Part shown: piece after piece, positions 7,732-17,325 of the stretch
How the letters are laid out: each line of letters starts with the position of its first letter
How positions within the stretch are numbered: position 1 is the first letter of the stretch
From: Burkholderia latens
GTDB lineage: Bacteria; Pseudomonadota; Gammaproteobacteria; Burkholderiales; Burkholderiaceae
Direction of reading: 5' to 3'
Assembly: GCF_902499045.1 (NCBI RefSeq)
Contig: NZ_CABVPL010000002.1
Location: forward strand, 1 to 64,000
Length of the DNA stretch: 64,000 nucleotides
Translations under genes and position numbers: made by a program
The notes under the pieces: model-generated
What the model was told of the DNA's origin: nothing
The model's input: only the letters and a program-made list of their open reading frames with translations
Database searches by the model: none

Positions 7732-8985
7732 ATGTCTTCTCCTGCGATTTCGTCCGCCGAGACTCGCGCCGCCGGCACCGCTGCCGATGCGCTGCCTGCC
7801 GGCGTGTCGCCGCGCTCGGCCGCATACAAGCGCATCGCGCTCGCGCTGTTCCTCGCCGGCTTTGCCACCTTCTCGCTGTTGTACTGCGTGCAGCCGCTGC
7901 TGCCGGCGTTCGCGCGCGAATTCGGTATCGGCGCGGCGTCGAGCTCGCTGTCCCTGTCGCTGTCGACCGGGATGCTCGCGGTGTCGATCCTGTGCGCGGG
8001 CGCGCTGTCCGAACGCGTCGGCAGACGCGGGCTCATGTTCGCGTCGATGACGCTGGCGGCGCTGTTCAACCTGCTGGCCGCGATTTCGCCGAACTGGAAC
8101 GGGCTGCTGGTGTGGCGCGCGCTCGAAGGCTTCGCGCTCGGCGGCGTCCCGGCGGTCGCGATGGCCTATCTGGCCGAGGAGATCGCCGCCGACGGGCTCG
8201 GCCTGTCAATGGGGCTCTATGTCGGCGGCACCGCATTCGGCGGCATGATTGGACGGATCGGAATGAGCGCGCTCGAAGAGTATTTCTCGTGGCGCACCGC
8301 GATGCTGACGATCGGCGTCGTCGATCTCGTCGCGGCGATCGCGTTCGTGATGCTGTTGCCGCCGTCGCGGCGCTTCGTGAAGCGGGCCGACCTGACGCTG
8401 CGCCACCACCTGCGGCTGTGGAACGCACAGCTGCAGCACGCTCGGCTGCCGTTCGTGTTCGCGATCGGCTTCCTGGTGATGGGCGCGTTCGTGACCGTCT
8501 ACAACTACGCCGGATTCCGGCTGACCGCCGCGCCGTTCAATCTCAGCGCGACTGCGTGCGGGCTGATCTTCGGCGCGTACCTGTTCGGGATGGTGTCGTC
8601 GTCGAGCGCGGGCGCGCTGGCGGATCGGCTCGGGCGCGCGCCCGTGCTCGTCAGCGGCATTCTCGTGTTCGCGGCCGGCCTCGCGCTGACGCTCTCGCAG
8701 TCGCTCGTCGCGATCATCGTCGGGATCGTGCTGATCACGATCGGCTTCTTCGTCGCCCATGCGGTCGCGAGCGGCTGGGTCGGACATCTGGCCGGTTCCG
8801 CGAAGGGGCATGCGGCGTCGCTCTATCTGCTCGCCTATTACGTCGGATCGAGCGTGCTCGGCTCGGTCGGCGGCGCGTTCTGGCAGCACGGCGCGTGGGG
8901 CGCGGTTGTCGCGTACGTGGCGGTGCTGCTGGTGCTGTGCCTGGCGGCGGCGCGCACGATCATCCGCGCGGAACGCGCGCGGTGA
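7732..8985 (+). CDS. MFS transporter (YnfM-like)
   Basis: A 417-residue major facilitator with about 12 membrane segments. The first begins near residue 35 after a polar N-terminus. The loop 2-3 signature GALSERVGRRGLMFAS is present, as is a second-half equivalent around GALADRLGRAPVLVSG. It resembles the arabinose-efflux/YnfM group, whose substrates are mostly unknown. ATG 7732 gives a normal start; an in-frame ATG at 7678 would add 18 residues but overlaps the palindromic operator. It is divergent from, and probably controlled by, the LysR gene at 6707-7579. Confidence 0.9.
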   Translation: MSSPAISSAETRAAGTAADALPAGVSPRSAAYKRIALALFLAGFATFSLLYCVQPLLPAFAREFGIGAASSSLSLSLSTGMLAVSILCAGALSERVGRRGLMFASMTLAALFNLLAAISPNWNGLLVWRALEGFALGGVPAVAMAYLAEEIAADGLGLSMGLYVGGTAFGGMIGRIGMSALEEYFSWRTAMLTIGVVDLVAAIAFVMLLPPSRRFVKRADLTLRHHLRLWNAQLQHARLPFVFAIGFLVMGAFVTVYNYAGFRLTAAPFNLSATACGLIFGAYLFGMVSSSSAGALADRLGRAPVLVSGILVFAAGLALTLSQSLVAIIVGIVLITIGFFVAHAVASGWVGHLAGSAKGHAASLYLLAYYVGSSVLGSVGGAFWQHGAWGAVVAYVAVLLVLCLAAARTIIRAERAR

Positions 8986-9077
8986 AGCCGCTCGCGATGC
9001 ACGGCATCGGCCGGCAAGCAGCGATCCGGCTCATTCTTCCCTTGCAGTGATCGCCGGCGCAGTTCACTGAATATCGG

Positions 9078-9096
9078 GCCGGCGTATCGCGCCGGC
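9078..9096. terminator. Candidate bidirectional terminator hairpin
   Basis: A 7-bp G/C stem (9078-9084 with 9090-9096) and a 5-base loop lie between the convergent MFS gene (ends 8985) and MocR gene (ends 9107). There is no U-tract, so the call is weak. Confidence 0.3.
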
Positions 9097-9106
9097 GCGG
9101 CACCGT

Positions 9107-10579
9107 TCACTTGCCCGCGACGCGCCGCGCGAGCGCCGACAACGTCCGCAGCATCGGTGCGAACGCGTCGGCCGGCGTATTGCCGAATCCGAGCACGAGC
9201 CCGTTCGCCGCGGACGTCGCATGGATCGAAAATCCCGACAGCGGAAACGGCCCGATCGCATGCTCGCGCGCCGCTTCGACGATCGCGCGGTCGCGATAGC
9301 GCGCCGGCAGCCGCAACGCCAGATGCAATCCGCACGGCCCGCCCTCCACCTGGTGCGGCACGGTGAACGCGTCGTCCAGCGCAGCGAGCAGCAGGCGCCG
9401 CCGGTCGCGATACAGCCGGCGCATCCGCCCGAGATGCCGTCCGTACTCGCCTGTCTCGATGAAGTCGGCCAGCGCGAGCTGCACGTGACGCGTGCCGCCG
9501 CGCAGCATCTCCGGCAGCGCCGGCCGCACCGCGGCGAGCAACGCGTCGGGCAGCACGAGAAAGCCGATCCGCAGCGCCGGAAACATCGTCTTGCTGAACG
9601 AGCCGAGATAGACGACCGGCGAATCGGCCGCGAGCCCGTGCAGCGCGCCGATCGGCTCGCCGGTGTGACGGAACTCGCTGTCGTAGTCATCCTCGATGAT
9701 CCACGCGCGATGCCGGCGCGCGGCGTCGATCAGCGCGAGCCGGCGCGAGATCGACAGCACCGCGCCGGTCGGAAACTGGTTCGACGGCGTCGTATAGACG
9801 AGCCGCGGCGTGCGTTCGAGCCAGTCCGCGTCGTTGGCGCGCAGCCCTTCCGCGTCGACGGGCATCGGCACGACGTCGAGATCGGCCGCCTGCATCGCGC
9901 TGCGAGCGCCGCGATAGCCGGGCTCCTCGACCCACACCGTATCGCCGGGGTTCGTCAGCAGCTGCGCGCACAGCGCGATCGCGCCCTGCGCGCCTTCGGT
10001 GATCACGATCTGTTCGGGATCGCACCGCACGCCGCGTGTCACCGCCAGATGGCGCGCGATCGACTCGCGCAGCGCCCGTTCGCCGAGCGGATCGCCGTAC
10101 GCGAGCAGGTCGCGGCCGGCGCGACGCAGCGCGCGGTCGATCGCGTGCCGCCACGCATCCACCGGGAAATGCGACAGCGCGGGCACGCCCGGCCGGAAGC
10201 CTTCCGATTCGCCGGTGCCGATCAGGCTCGGACGAATCCGGCCGAGCCGCTGCGCGACGGCCGGCGGCGCAGCCCGCCGGCGCGGCGCGGCCGGCCGCGA
10301 CAGCCCGACCACGCGCGTGCCGCGACGATCGGATTGCAGGAAGCCTTCGGCGACGAGCTGCTCGTAGACGGCCGCCGTCGTGTTGCGCGACACGCCGAGC
10401 GTCTCGGCCAGCGCGCGCGTGCCCGGCAGTCGCGTGCCGGCCGGCATCGCGCCGCCTAGAATCGCGTCGCGCACGCGGCGCAGCAGCTGCCGCTGCAGCG
10501 AAGGCGCGCCGGGCGTGCGCGCGAGCGGCGCATCGAGCGGCAGCAGCGGCTCGGCGGCGCAAGGAATGGCAGTCGTCAT
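9107..10579 (-). CDS. MocR-type regulator (GntR DNA-binding domain fused to a class I aminotransferase domain)
   Basis: A 490-residue MocR/PdxR-type regulator. Residues about 28-95 form the GntR winged helix (LPGTRALAETLGVSRNTTAA). A Pro/Arg-rich linker leads to a fold-type I PLP domain from about residue 130. The lysine region SFSKTMFPALRIGF, the EDDYDSEFRHTG segment and the YTTPSNQFPTG motif are all present, so the cofactor can probably be bound. ATG 10579 is the normal start. It is divergent from a tandem acetyltransferase gene, and the 164-base gap contains repeated GGTAC-type elements. It could control PLP synthesis, GABA use or the acetyltransferase, but the sequence does not decide. 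Confidence 0.92.
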   Translation of the reverse strand: MTTAIPCAAEPLLPLDAPLARTPGAPSLQRQLLRRVRDAILGGAMPAGTRLPGTRALAETLGVSRNTTAAVYEQLVAEGFLQSDRRGTRVVGLSRPAAPRRRAAPPAVAQRLGRIRPSLIGTGESEGFRPGVPALSHFPVDAWRHAIDRALRRAGRDLLAYGDPLGERALRESIARHLAVTRGVRCDPEQIVITEGAQGAIALCAQLLTNPGDTVWVEEPGYRGARSAMQAADLDVVPMPVDAEGLRANDADWLERTPRLVYTTPSNQFPTGAVLSISRRLALIDAARRHRAWIIEDDYDSEFRHTGEPIGALHGLAADSPVVYLGSFSKTMFPALRIGFLVLPDALLAAVRPALPEMLRGGTRHVQLALADFIETGEYGRHLGRMRRLYRDRRRLLLAALDDAFTVPHQVEGGPCGLHLALRLPARYRDRAIVEAAREHAIGPFPLSGFSIHATSAANGLVLGFGNTPADAFAPMLRTLSALARRVAGK

Positions 10580-10636
10580 CGGGTGGTCGTGGCGTGAGAA
10601 TCCGGACGCATGGCGCCACCGGCACGGCCGGTTCGT

Positions 10637-10678
10637 GGCACCATAAAATTGCGGTACTCTGGCGCTTCTCATGGTACC
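10637..10678. promoter_or_regulatory. Candidate MocR-binding repeats
   Basis: Between the divergent genes, GGCACCAT at 10637-10644 faces ATGGTACC at 10671-10678 as a one-mismatch inverted repeat, and GGTACTC at 10653-10659 repeats the core directly. MocR proteins usually bind spaced direct or inverted repeats near their own promoter, so this is a reasonable site. No half-site has been tested here. Confidence 0.35.
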
Positions 10679-10743
10679 TCGCCGGGACTACGATCGTCTG
10701 CATGCCGGCATGTCGCCGGCCGCCAACCGAAGCGAGATCGACC

Positions 10744-11943
10744 TTGTCCACGCTCACCAACGACTTCAAGCAGCCCATCGGCCGCCCCGTTCCCGACTGG
10801 TCCGCGCGCCCGCGCCCGGAGCGCATCGTGCTCGAAGGCCGCTATTGCCGCCTCGAACCGCTCGACGCCGACCGCCATGCCGCCGACCTGTACGCCGCGT
10901 ACGCGCAGGCGCCCGACGGCAGCGACTGGACCTATCTCGCGCACGGGCCGTACGCCGACGAGTCGAGCTACCGCGACTACGCGCGCGGTGCGGCGGCAAG
11001 CACCGATCCGCTGCACTACACGGTGATCGACGGCGCGACGAACCGCGCGGTCGGCACGCTCGCGCTGATGCGCATCGATCCGGCCAACGGCGTGATCGAG
11101 GTCGGCTCGGTCACGTTCTCGCCGCTGCTCAAGCGCACGCCGATCTCGACCGAAGCGCAGTACCTGCTGATGAAGTACGCGTTCGACACGCTCGGGTACC
11201 GGCGCTACGAATGGAAGTGCGACGATCTGAACGAACCGTCGCGCAAGGCGGCTGCGCGGCTCGGCTTCCGTTACGAAGGCACGTTCCGGCAGGCGATCGT
11301 CTACAAGGGCCGCAATCGCGACACCGCATGGTTCTCGATCGTCGACGGCGAATGGCCGGACGTACGCGCGGCGTTCGAAGCATGGCTCGCGCCGGAGAAC
11401 TTCGACGCCACCGGCGCGCAGCGCGAATCGCTCGTCGCGATCCGACACGCGCAGTCGCTCGCGCGCGACGCCGCCAGCCGCGTGAACGATCCGACGCGTG
11501 TCACGGTCCGGCCGCTCGTGGCCGCCGACGAAGCCGCATGGCGCCCGCTGTGGCGCGACTATCAGAAGTTCTACGAGACCGCGCTGAGCGATGCGGTGTT
11601 CGCGACGACGTGGGCGCGCCTGATGGATCCCGACGAACCGATGTTCGTACTCGGCGCGTTCGACGCGTCCGGTACGCTCGTCGGCATCGTGCATGCGATT
11701 TATCACCGCTCGTGCTGGACGGAAGGACCTTACTGCTATCTGCAGGATCTGTTCACGGCGGCAGGGGCTCGCGGCCACGGCGCGGGCGGCGCGCTGATCG
11801 AGGCCGTGTACGAGCGGGCCCGCGAAGCCGGCGCGAGCCGCGTGTACTGGCTCACGCACGAAACCAATACGGCCGCTCGCGCGCTATACGACAAACTCGC
11901 GAACAACGCGGGGTTCATTCAATACAGAAAGGACCTCAAGTAA
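10744..11943 (+). CDS. Two-domain GNAT acetyltransferase (RimJ/RimL-like domain plus classical GNAT domain)
   Basis: A 399-residue protein with two acetyltransferase domains in tandem. The N-terminal half (about 20-215) is RimJ/RimL-like, with LEGRYCRLEPL, EVGSVTFSPLLKRTPISTEA and NEPSRKAAARLGFRYEGTFR. The C-terminal half (about 250-399) is a compact GNAT domain with LQDLFTAAGARGHGAGGALI as its acetyl-CoA loop, followed by TNTAARALYDKLANNAGF. The start is uncertain. TTG 10744 opens the conserved STLTNDFKQPIG block, while ATG 10702 would add 14 residues. Both acetyl-CoA loops look intact. It is divergent from the MocR gene, so its substrate could be an amino compound sensed by that regulator. 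Confidence 0.85.
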   Translation: MSTLTNDFKQPIGRPVPDWSARPRPERIVLEGRYCRLEPLDADRHAADLYAAYAQAPDGSDWTYLAHGPYADESSYRDYARGAAASTDPLHYTVIDGATNRAVGTLALMRIDPANGVIEVGSVTFSPLLKRTPISTEAQYLLMKYAFDTLGYRRYEWKCDDLNEPSRKAAARLGFRYEGTFRQAIVYKGRNRDTAWFSIVDGEWPDVRAAFEAWLAPENFDATGAQRESLVAIRHAQSLARDAASRVNDPTRVTVRPLVAADEAAWRPLWRDYQKFYETALSDAVFATTWARLMDPDEPMFVLGAFDASGTLVGIVHAIYHRSCWTEGPYCYLQDLFTAAGARGHGAGGALIEAVYERAREAGASRVYWLTHETNTAARALYDKLANNAGFIQYRKDLK

Positions 11944-12051
11944 CGCGTCAGCCCGCCCGCGCGAGCGGCGTTGCGCTCGTCGCGCCGCGCGGATGCGAGC
12001 GATGTCGGACCACGGCTATCACGTCACGAGGCTGCGTAACGGCGTCGCGAT

Positions 12052-12570
12052 TCAGCCCGTCACGTGGGCCGGATCGGCGGCGTCGTGGACATGGCCGGCG
12101 TTCCCGCCCGCGTCCGCCGCAGCGCCCGCTGCGTCCGGCACCGACGCCGGGCAGATCATCTCGTCGGCATTGGCCGGCACGGGCCGCCGCACGGGCCGGA
12201 ACACCGGCTCGCCCGGCTCGATCGCTCGCCCGGAGATCGCGCAACGCCCGGACGTCTGCGCGACGCGCAACCGCCACCGCTGCTCGCCGTAGTGGCAGCG
12301 CCCGCTCTCGACCCAGCGCACCAGCAACCCGTCGCCGCCGGCTTCCAGCACCGCGACGAACAGTTGCGGCCGCAACGGCGACAACGCCGCGGCACCGCGC
12401 CGCCGTGCGCGCCCGCATTCAATCAGCGCCGCGCGCGTCGCATCCGGATGTGCGTCGGCGTCGTCGGGCGACGGCATCTCGTCATGCAGGTGTCGCACGT
12501 CGGCTACGTCCGGCGCATCGAATGCCGACGCGGCGCACGACGGATCCTCTTCGCAGGCCGGGCTATCCAT
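12052..12570 (-). CDS. DUF3331 domain protein
   Basis: A 172-residue soluble protein. The core LVRWVESGRCHYGEQRWRL, followed by a Cys-containing RCAISGRAIEPGEPVFRP, matches the DUF3331 pattern, a family I know mainly from Burkholderia. The first 60 residues are acidic and probably disordered. ATG 12570 is chosen as the first Met close to the conserved part; the frame itself extends to 12693. It is convergent with the acetyltransferase gene. A perfect 16-bp palindrome lies 154 bases upstream. The function is unknown. Confidence 0.8.
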   Translation of the reverse strand: MDSPACEEDPSCAASAFDAPDVADVRHLHDEMPSPDDADAHPDATRAALIECGRARRRGAAALSPLRPQLFVAVLEAGGDGLLVRWVESGRCHYGEQRWRLRVAQTSGRCAISGRAIEPGEPVFRPVRRPVPANADEMICPASVPDAAGAAADAGGNAGHVHDAADPAHVTG

Positions 12571-12723
12571 GATGTCCGGCACCGATGTTTGACGAAGGAT
12601 CGAGACAGGCGGACCGGCGCGGTGCCCGGCGCCGGCCCTGCAGTTCGTGCGATCCGCCCATGTTCCGCCTTCGGTGATACCGTCGCGCACCACGCGCGAA
12701 CGGACTGGCGCTGATGATACAAA

Positions 12724-12739
12724 TTGAAGTGCACTTCAA
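12724..12739. promoter_or_regulatory. Perfect 16-bp palindrome TTGAAGTGCACTTCAA
   Basis: Both halves are exact reverse complements with no spacer. It stands in a 551-base gap between the divergent DUF3331 gene (starts 12570) and the dehydrogenase gene (starts 13122), in an A/T-richer patch. Nothing else in the gap looks like a gene. A dimeric repressor site is the simplest reading. Confidence 0.5.
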
Positions 12740-13121
12740 GTAAAGGGGGAGCCGGCGCAACGACGCGTTTCATCGATCGCCGCAATGGCCGGCGGCGGCC
12801 GTCCCGACGGTGCCGCCGACCGAGCCCGACCGCCGCGCCGCATGTCTCGCTTTTCGTCTCAATGCCGTGAGACGAACGTCCCGGCGTCTCACCCCGGCCC
12901 ATCGTCGCACGCGCAGCAATTTCCGCGCGATTTGGGCGCAACCTCGCCCGATCCTAACGCCGGACAGCCTGCTGCACCGCACATCGCCCGCTCGCCTTTG
13001 TCGCCATCCGGCCGTACATCCTGGCTGGCCCCGTTCCTGCATATCGGTCGCTCGCGCATTCGCGCGACGGACGCGCCGCCCCTTGCCGCGCGCCCGACGA
13101 CAACCTGACGGAGACACCAAC

Positions 13122-14219
13122 GTGAGTACACCGGCACCGAATACCGCTCCCAGCATGAAGGCCGCCGTCTGGCACGGCCGCCACGACATCCGCGTCGAAC
13201 AGGTTCCCGTTCCGGCGCACCCGCCGGCCGGCTGGGTCCAGATCCGCGTGCACTGGTGCGGGATCTGCGGCTCGGACCTGCACGAATACGTCGCCGGCCC
13301 CGTGTTCATCCCGGTCGACGCGCCGCATCCGCTGACGGGCCTGAAGGGCCAGTGCATCCTCGGCCACGAGTTCAGCGGCGAAATCGCGGCGCTCGGCGCC
13401 GGCGTGACGGGCTTCGCGATCGGCGACCGCGTGACGGCGGACGCGTGCCAGCATTGCGGCACCTGCTGGTACTGCCGGCACGGGCTGTACAACATCTGCG
13501 AGAACCTTGCGTTCACCGGGCTGATGAACAACGGCGCGTTCGCCGAATACGTGAACGTGCCGGCCGAGCTGCTGTACAAGCTGCCCGACAACTTTCCGAC
13601 CGAGGCCGGCGCGCTGATCGAACCGCTCGCGGTCGGGCTGCATGCGGTGAAGAAGGCCGGCAACATCGTCGGGCAGACCGTCGTCGTGGTTGGCGCCGGC
13701 ACGATCGGCCTGTGCACGATCATGTGCGCGAAGGCCGCGGGCGCCGGCCGCGTGATCGCGCTGGAAATGTCAGCCGCGCGCAAGCAGAAGGCGCTGGAGG
13801 TCGGCGCGACGGTCGTGATCGACCCGAAGGCGTCGAATGCGATCGCGGAAGTCCACGCGCTGACGGACGGCTACGGCGCCGACGTGTCGTTCGAATGCAT
13901 CGGGCACACGGCCACCGCGAAGCTCGCGATCGACGTGATCCGCAAGGCCGGCAAGTCGGTGATGGTCGGCATTTTCGAGGAGCCGACGCCGTTCAATTTC
14001 TTCGATATCGTGTCGACCGAGAAGGAAGTGATCGGCTCGCTCGCGTACAACGGCGAATTCGCGGACGTGATCCGCTTCATCGCGGACGGCCGCATCGACG
14101 TGCAGCCGCTGATCACCGGCCGCATCGCGCTCGGCGACATCGTCACGCACGGCTTCGAGGAGCTGGTCAATCACAAGGACCGGAACGTGAAGATCATCGT
14201 CCAGCCGGCGGCCGCATGA
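13122..14219 (+). CDS. Zinc-dependent medium-chain dehydrogenase, (R,R)-butanediol dehydrogenase type
   Basis: A 365-residue medium-chain alcohol dehydrogenase that oxidises 2,3-butanediol or a related secondary alcohol with NAD. GTG 13122 is chosen because GGAG lies 9 bases upstream. Catalytic zinc ligands are seen in WCGICGSDLHEY and GHEFSGEI. The structural zinc site is the four-Cys cluster in CQHCGTCWYCRHGLYNIC. The Rossmann motif is VVVVGAGTIGLC, about residue 186. The order and spacing match BdhA-like enzymes, but sorbitol- or threonine-type substrates cannot be excluded. The gene stands alone, divergent from the DUF3331 gene across the palindrome at 12724. Confidence 0.9.
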   Translation: MSTPAPNTAPSMKAAVWHGRHDIRVEQVPVPAHPPAGWVQIRVHWCGICGSDLHEYVAGPVFIPVDAPHPLTGLKGQCILGHEFSGEIAALGAGVTGFAIGDRVTADACQHCGTCWYCRHGLYNICENLAFTGLMNNGAFAEYVNVPAELLYKLPDNFPTEAGALIEPLAVGLHAVKKAGNIVGQTVVVVGAGTIGLCTIMCAKAAGAGRVIALEMSAARKQKALEVGATVVIDPKASNAIAEVHALTDGYGADVSFECIGHTATAKLAIDVIRKAGKSVMVGIFEEPTPFNFFDIVSTEKEVIGSLAYNGEFADVIRFIADGRIDVQPLITGRIALGDIVTHGFEELVNHKDRNVKIIVQPAAA

Positions 14220-14428
14220 CGACGCGCGAACCGGTCGCGATCGACGCGTGACGGCAGCAAGCGGCAGCAAGCGGCCCGGCGCGCTCCCGATCAGCCCGCC
14301 GCCGGGCCGGCACGACACGCCGGCCGTTTTCGATGCGCGTACAACGGCGCCGCCCGCGACGCGCAGGGTCGGACTTCGATATACTCGTAGCGACATCACC
14401 GCCGCGCGCCGCCCGCGCGCCCGCTTCC

Positions 14429-15085
14429 GTGAAACCACGAGCCGGCCTGATCCTCGAACTCGTCGTCAACCTGCTGCTGCCCTGGGTCGCGTACCGGGTC
14501 GCGCATCCGTATTTCGGCGAAACCGGCGCGCTGTACGCGTCGGCCGTTCCGCCGATCGTCTGGTCCATCGTCGAATTCATCCGCTCCCGCCGCGTCGATG
14601 CGGTCGCCGCCGTCGTGCTGCTCGGCATCGCGCTGTCGATCGTCGGGATGGCGCTCGGCGGCAGCACACGCACGCTGCTGATGCGCGAATCGCTCGCGTC
14701 CGGCACGATCGGCGTCGTGTTCCTGCTGTCGCTGTTCCGCGATCGCCCGCTGATCTTCTATCTCGCCCGCGCGACGGTCGCCCGCGAAATGACCGGCGGC
14801 GCCGCGCGTTTCGAGACGGTGTGGGCCGAGCAGCCGGGGCTGCGCCAGATGCTGCGGCTGATGACGTTCGTGTGGGGCGCGTGCATGACGCTGGAGATGC
14901 TCGTGCGCCTGTGGATGGTCGTCACGTGGCCCGTCGAGCGCGTGCTCGTCGTATCGCCGATCATGGGCTACACGGTGTTCGGCGCGCTGATGGTGTGGAC
15001 CTTCTGGTACCGGCGGCGCATGCGCGAGCGCAACAGCGTCGACATCCCGACCCGCGACGGCGTCACCGAGATCGCCGGCCGCTGA
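14429..15085 (+). CDS. VC0807-type integral membrane protein
   Basis: A 218-residue protein with about five or six membrane segments. It starts KPRAGLILELVVNLLLPWVA and has a conserved cytoplasmic stretch YLARATVARE near residue 110. This matches the VC0807 family of unknown function. GTG 14429 is chosen because the conserved region begins at once; no good Shine-Dalgarno sequence is visible. A TATACT box at 14380-14385 could be the -10 element. The CPBP protease gene follows 69 bases later, with an inverted repeat between them. Confidence 0.75.
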   Translation: MKPRAGLILELVVNLLLPWVAYRVAHPYFGETGALYASAVPPIVWSIVEFIRSRRVDAVAAVVLLGIALSIVGMALGGSTRTLLMRESLASGTIGVVFLLSLFRDRPLIFYLARATVAREMTGGAARFETVWAEQPGLRQMLRLMTFVWGACMTLEMLVRLWMVVTWPVERVLVVSPIMGYTVFGALMVWTFWYRRRMRERNSVDIPTRDGVTEIAGR

Positions 15086-15096
15086 CCGGCCGGCAA

Positions 15097-15121
15097 CATA
15101 CCGCGGCCGCTGCGGTATGAT
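15097..15121 (+). promoter_or_regulatory. Inverted repeat CATACCGC-N7-GCGGTATG overlapping a TATGAT box
   Basis: Perfect 8-base arms at 15097-15104 and 15112-15119 flank a 7-base spacer. A TATGAT -10-like hexamer at 15116-15121 overlaps the right arm, 34 bases before the CPBP gene ATG. It may be a repressor site on that promoter or a terminator for the gene before it. Confidence 0.4.
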
Positions 15122-15154
15122 GCGCGGCGTTTCGTCTGCACGGTGCATTGCCCC

Positions 15155-16021
15155 ATGTCTCTTTCGCTTCTTCCGTGTGCCTCGGTCTGGCTCGCGCTGT
15201 TCGCGTCCGCCGCATTCGCATGGCGGCGCCCGCTGCACGGCCTCGGCATCGCCGCCGCGGCGCTCGGCTATGCGGGCGCGTTCGCGATCGGCAAGCTCGA
15301 GCCGATCGTGCTCGCCCCGCTCGCGCTGCTCGCGGCCGCCGCCTGGGGCGTCGCGCCGGGCCGCCCGCTCGCTGTGCGGATCGCGTCGCACGTCGTGTTC
15401 GCCGCGCTCGCGGTCGCGCTGAGCCTGCATCTGATCCCCGGCTTTCACAATCCGCGCGTGATCGAGCCGACACGGTTCACGCCGGACGCCGTGCCGTTCA
15501 CGATGTACCTGAATTTCGACAAGCCGCTGGTCGGCCTGTGGCTGCTGTGGGTGTTGCCGTGGGTCGCGCCGGACGTCCCGCTCGCGCGTGCGCTGCGCAC
15601 CGGCGTCGTGGCGGCGGCCGCGACGGCGACCGCGTGCCTGGCCGGCGCGCTCGCGTTCGGGATGGTCGGCTGGGCGCCGAAATGGCCGGCGTCGGGCTGG
15701 ATGTGGCTCGTCAACAACGTACTGCTCGTGACGCTCGCCGAGGAAGCGTTGTTCCGCGGCTACGTACAGGGCGGGCTCACGCGCGTGCTCGGCCGGTTCG
15801 GCTGGGGGCCGTGGGCCGCGCTCGCGATCGGCGCGGTGCTGTTCGGCGCCGCGCACGCAGCCGCCGGCTGGCAGTGGGTCGTGCTCGGCACGGTGGCCGG
15901 TGTCGGCTACGGGCTTGCGTGGCGGCGCGGCGGGCTGCTCGCGGCCGCACTCGCGCACGCGGGGCTGAACATCGTCCACTTCGGGCTGTTCACCTATCCG
16001 ATGCTCGCCGCCGCGCGCTGA
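15155..16021 (+). CDS. CPBP-family intramembrane glutamic endopeptidase
   Basis: A 288-residue membrane protein of the CPBP/Abi family (Rce1-like proteases). The family motif 1 is present as EEALFRGYVQGGLTR near residue 195. The later His motifs appear around FGAAHAAAGWQW and ALAHAGLNIVHFG, so the glutamate and two histidines expected in the active site are there. Eight or so membrane segments are predicted by eye. ATG 15155 follows the inverted repeat at 15097-15119. Family members act in protein processing or bacteriocin self-immunity; no bacteriocin gene is nearby, so the role here is unknown. Confidence 0.85.
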   Translation: MSLSLLPCASVWLALFASAAFAWRRPLHGLGIAAAALGYAGAFAIGKLEPIVLAPLALLAAAAWGVAPGRPLAVRIASHVVFAALAVALSLHLIPGFHNPRVIEPTRFTPDAVPFTMYLNFDKPLVGLWLLWVLPWVAPDVPLARALRTGVVAAAATATACLAGALAFGMVGWAPKWPASGWMWLVNNVLLVTLAEEALFRGYVQGGLTRVLGRFGWGPWAALAIGAVLFGAAHAAAGWQWVVLGTVAGVGYGLAWRRGGLLAAALAHAGLNIVHFGLFTYPMLAAAR

Positions 16022-16071
16022 GCGCTCGGCGCCGGGCGCCCTGCGCGGCGGCATCGCGCCGGTTCCGCTCG

Positions 16072-17052
<981 letters not shown>

Positions 17053-17325
17053 TGCCTGCCTCGCCATTGAAGTGGGATTGCGGCCGGATGCCGCGCCGCG
17101 GTCGGTGCGCCGTGCACGAACGCCGCGCGGCATCCGCCGGACGTTGCATGGTATCGCGCGGTGCGCGAACGCGTATTCGGCGGCCGGCTGTTATCCGGTC
17201 GGGTCCGGCGGACCGGCGGCAACCACAGGTTTGACGCGGCGGAGCACGGTTTCGGCAGGCCGGCAGCGAAGACGCGAAAGCGCAACGCAACACCGCGCCA
17301 CGCCACGCACGGAAGGACGAACGGG

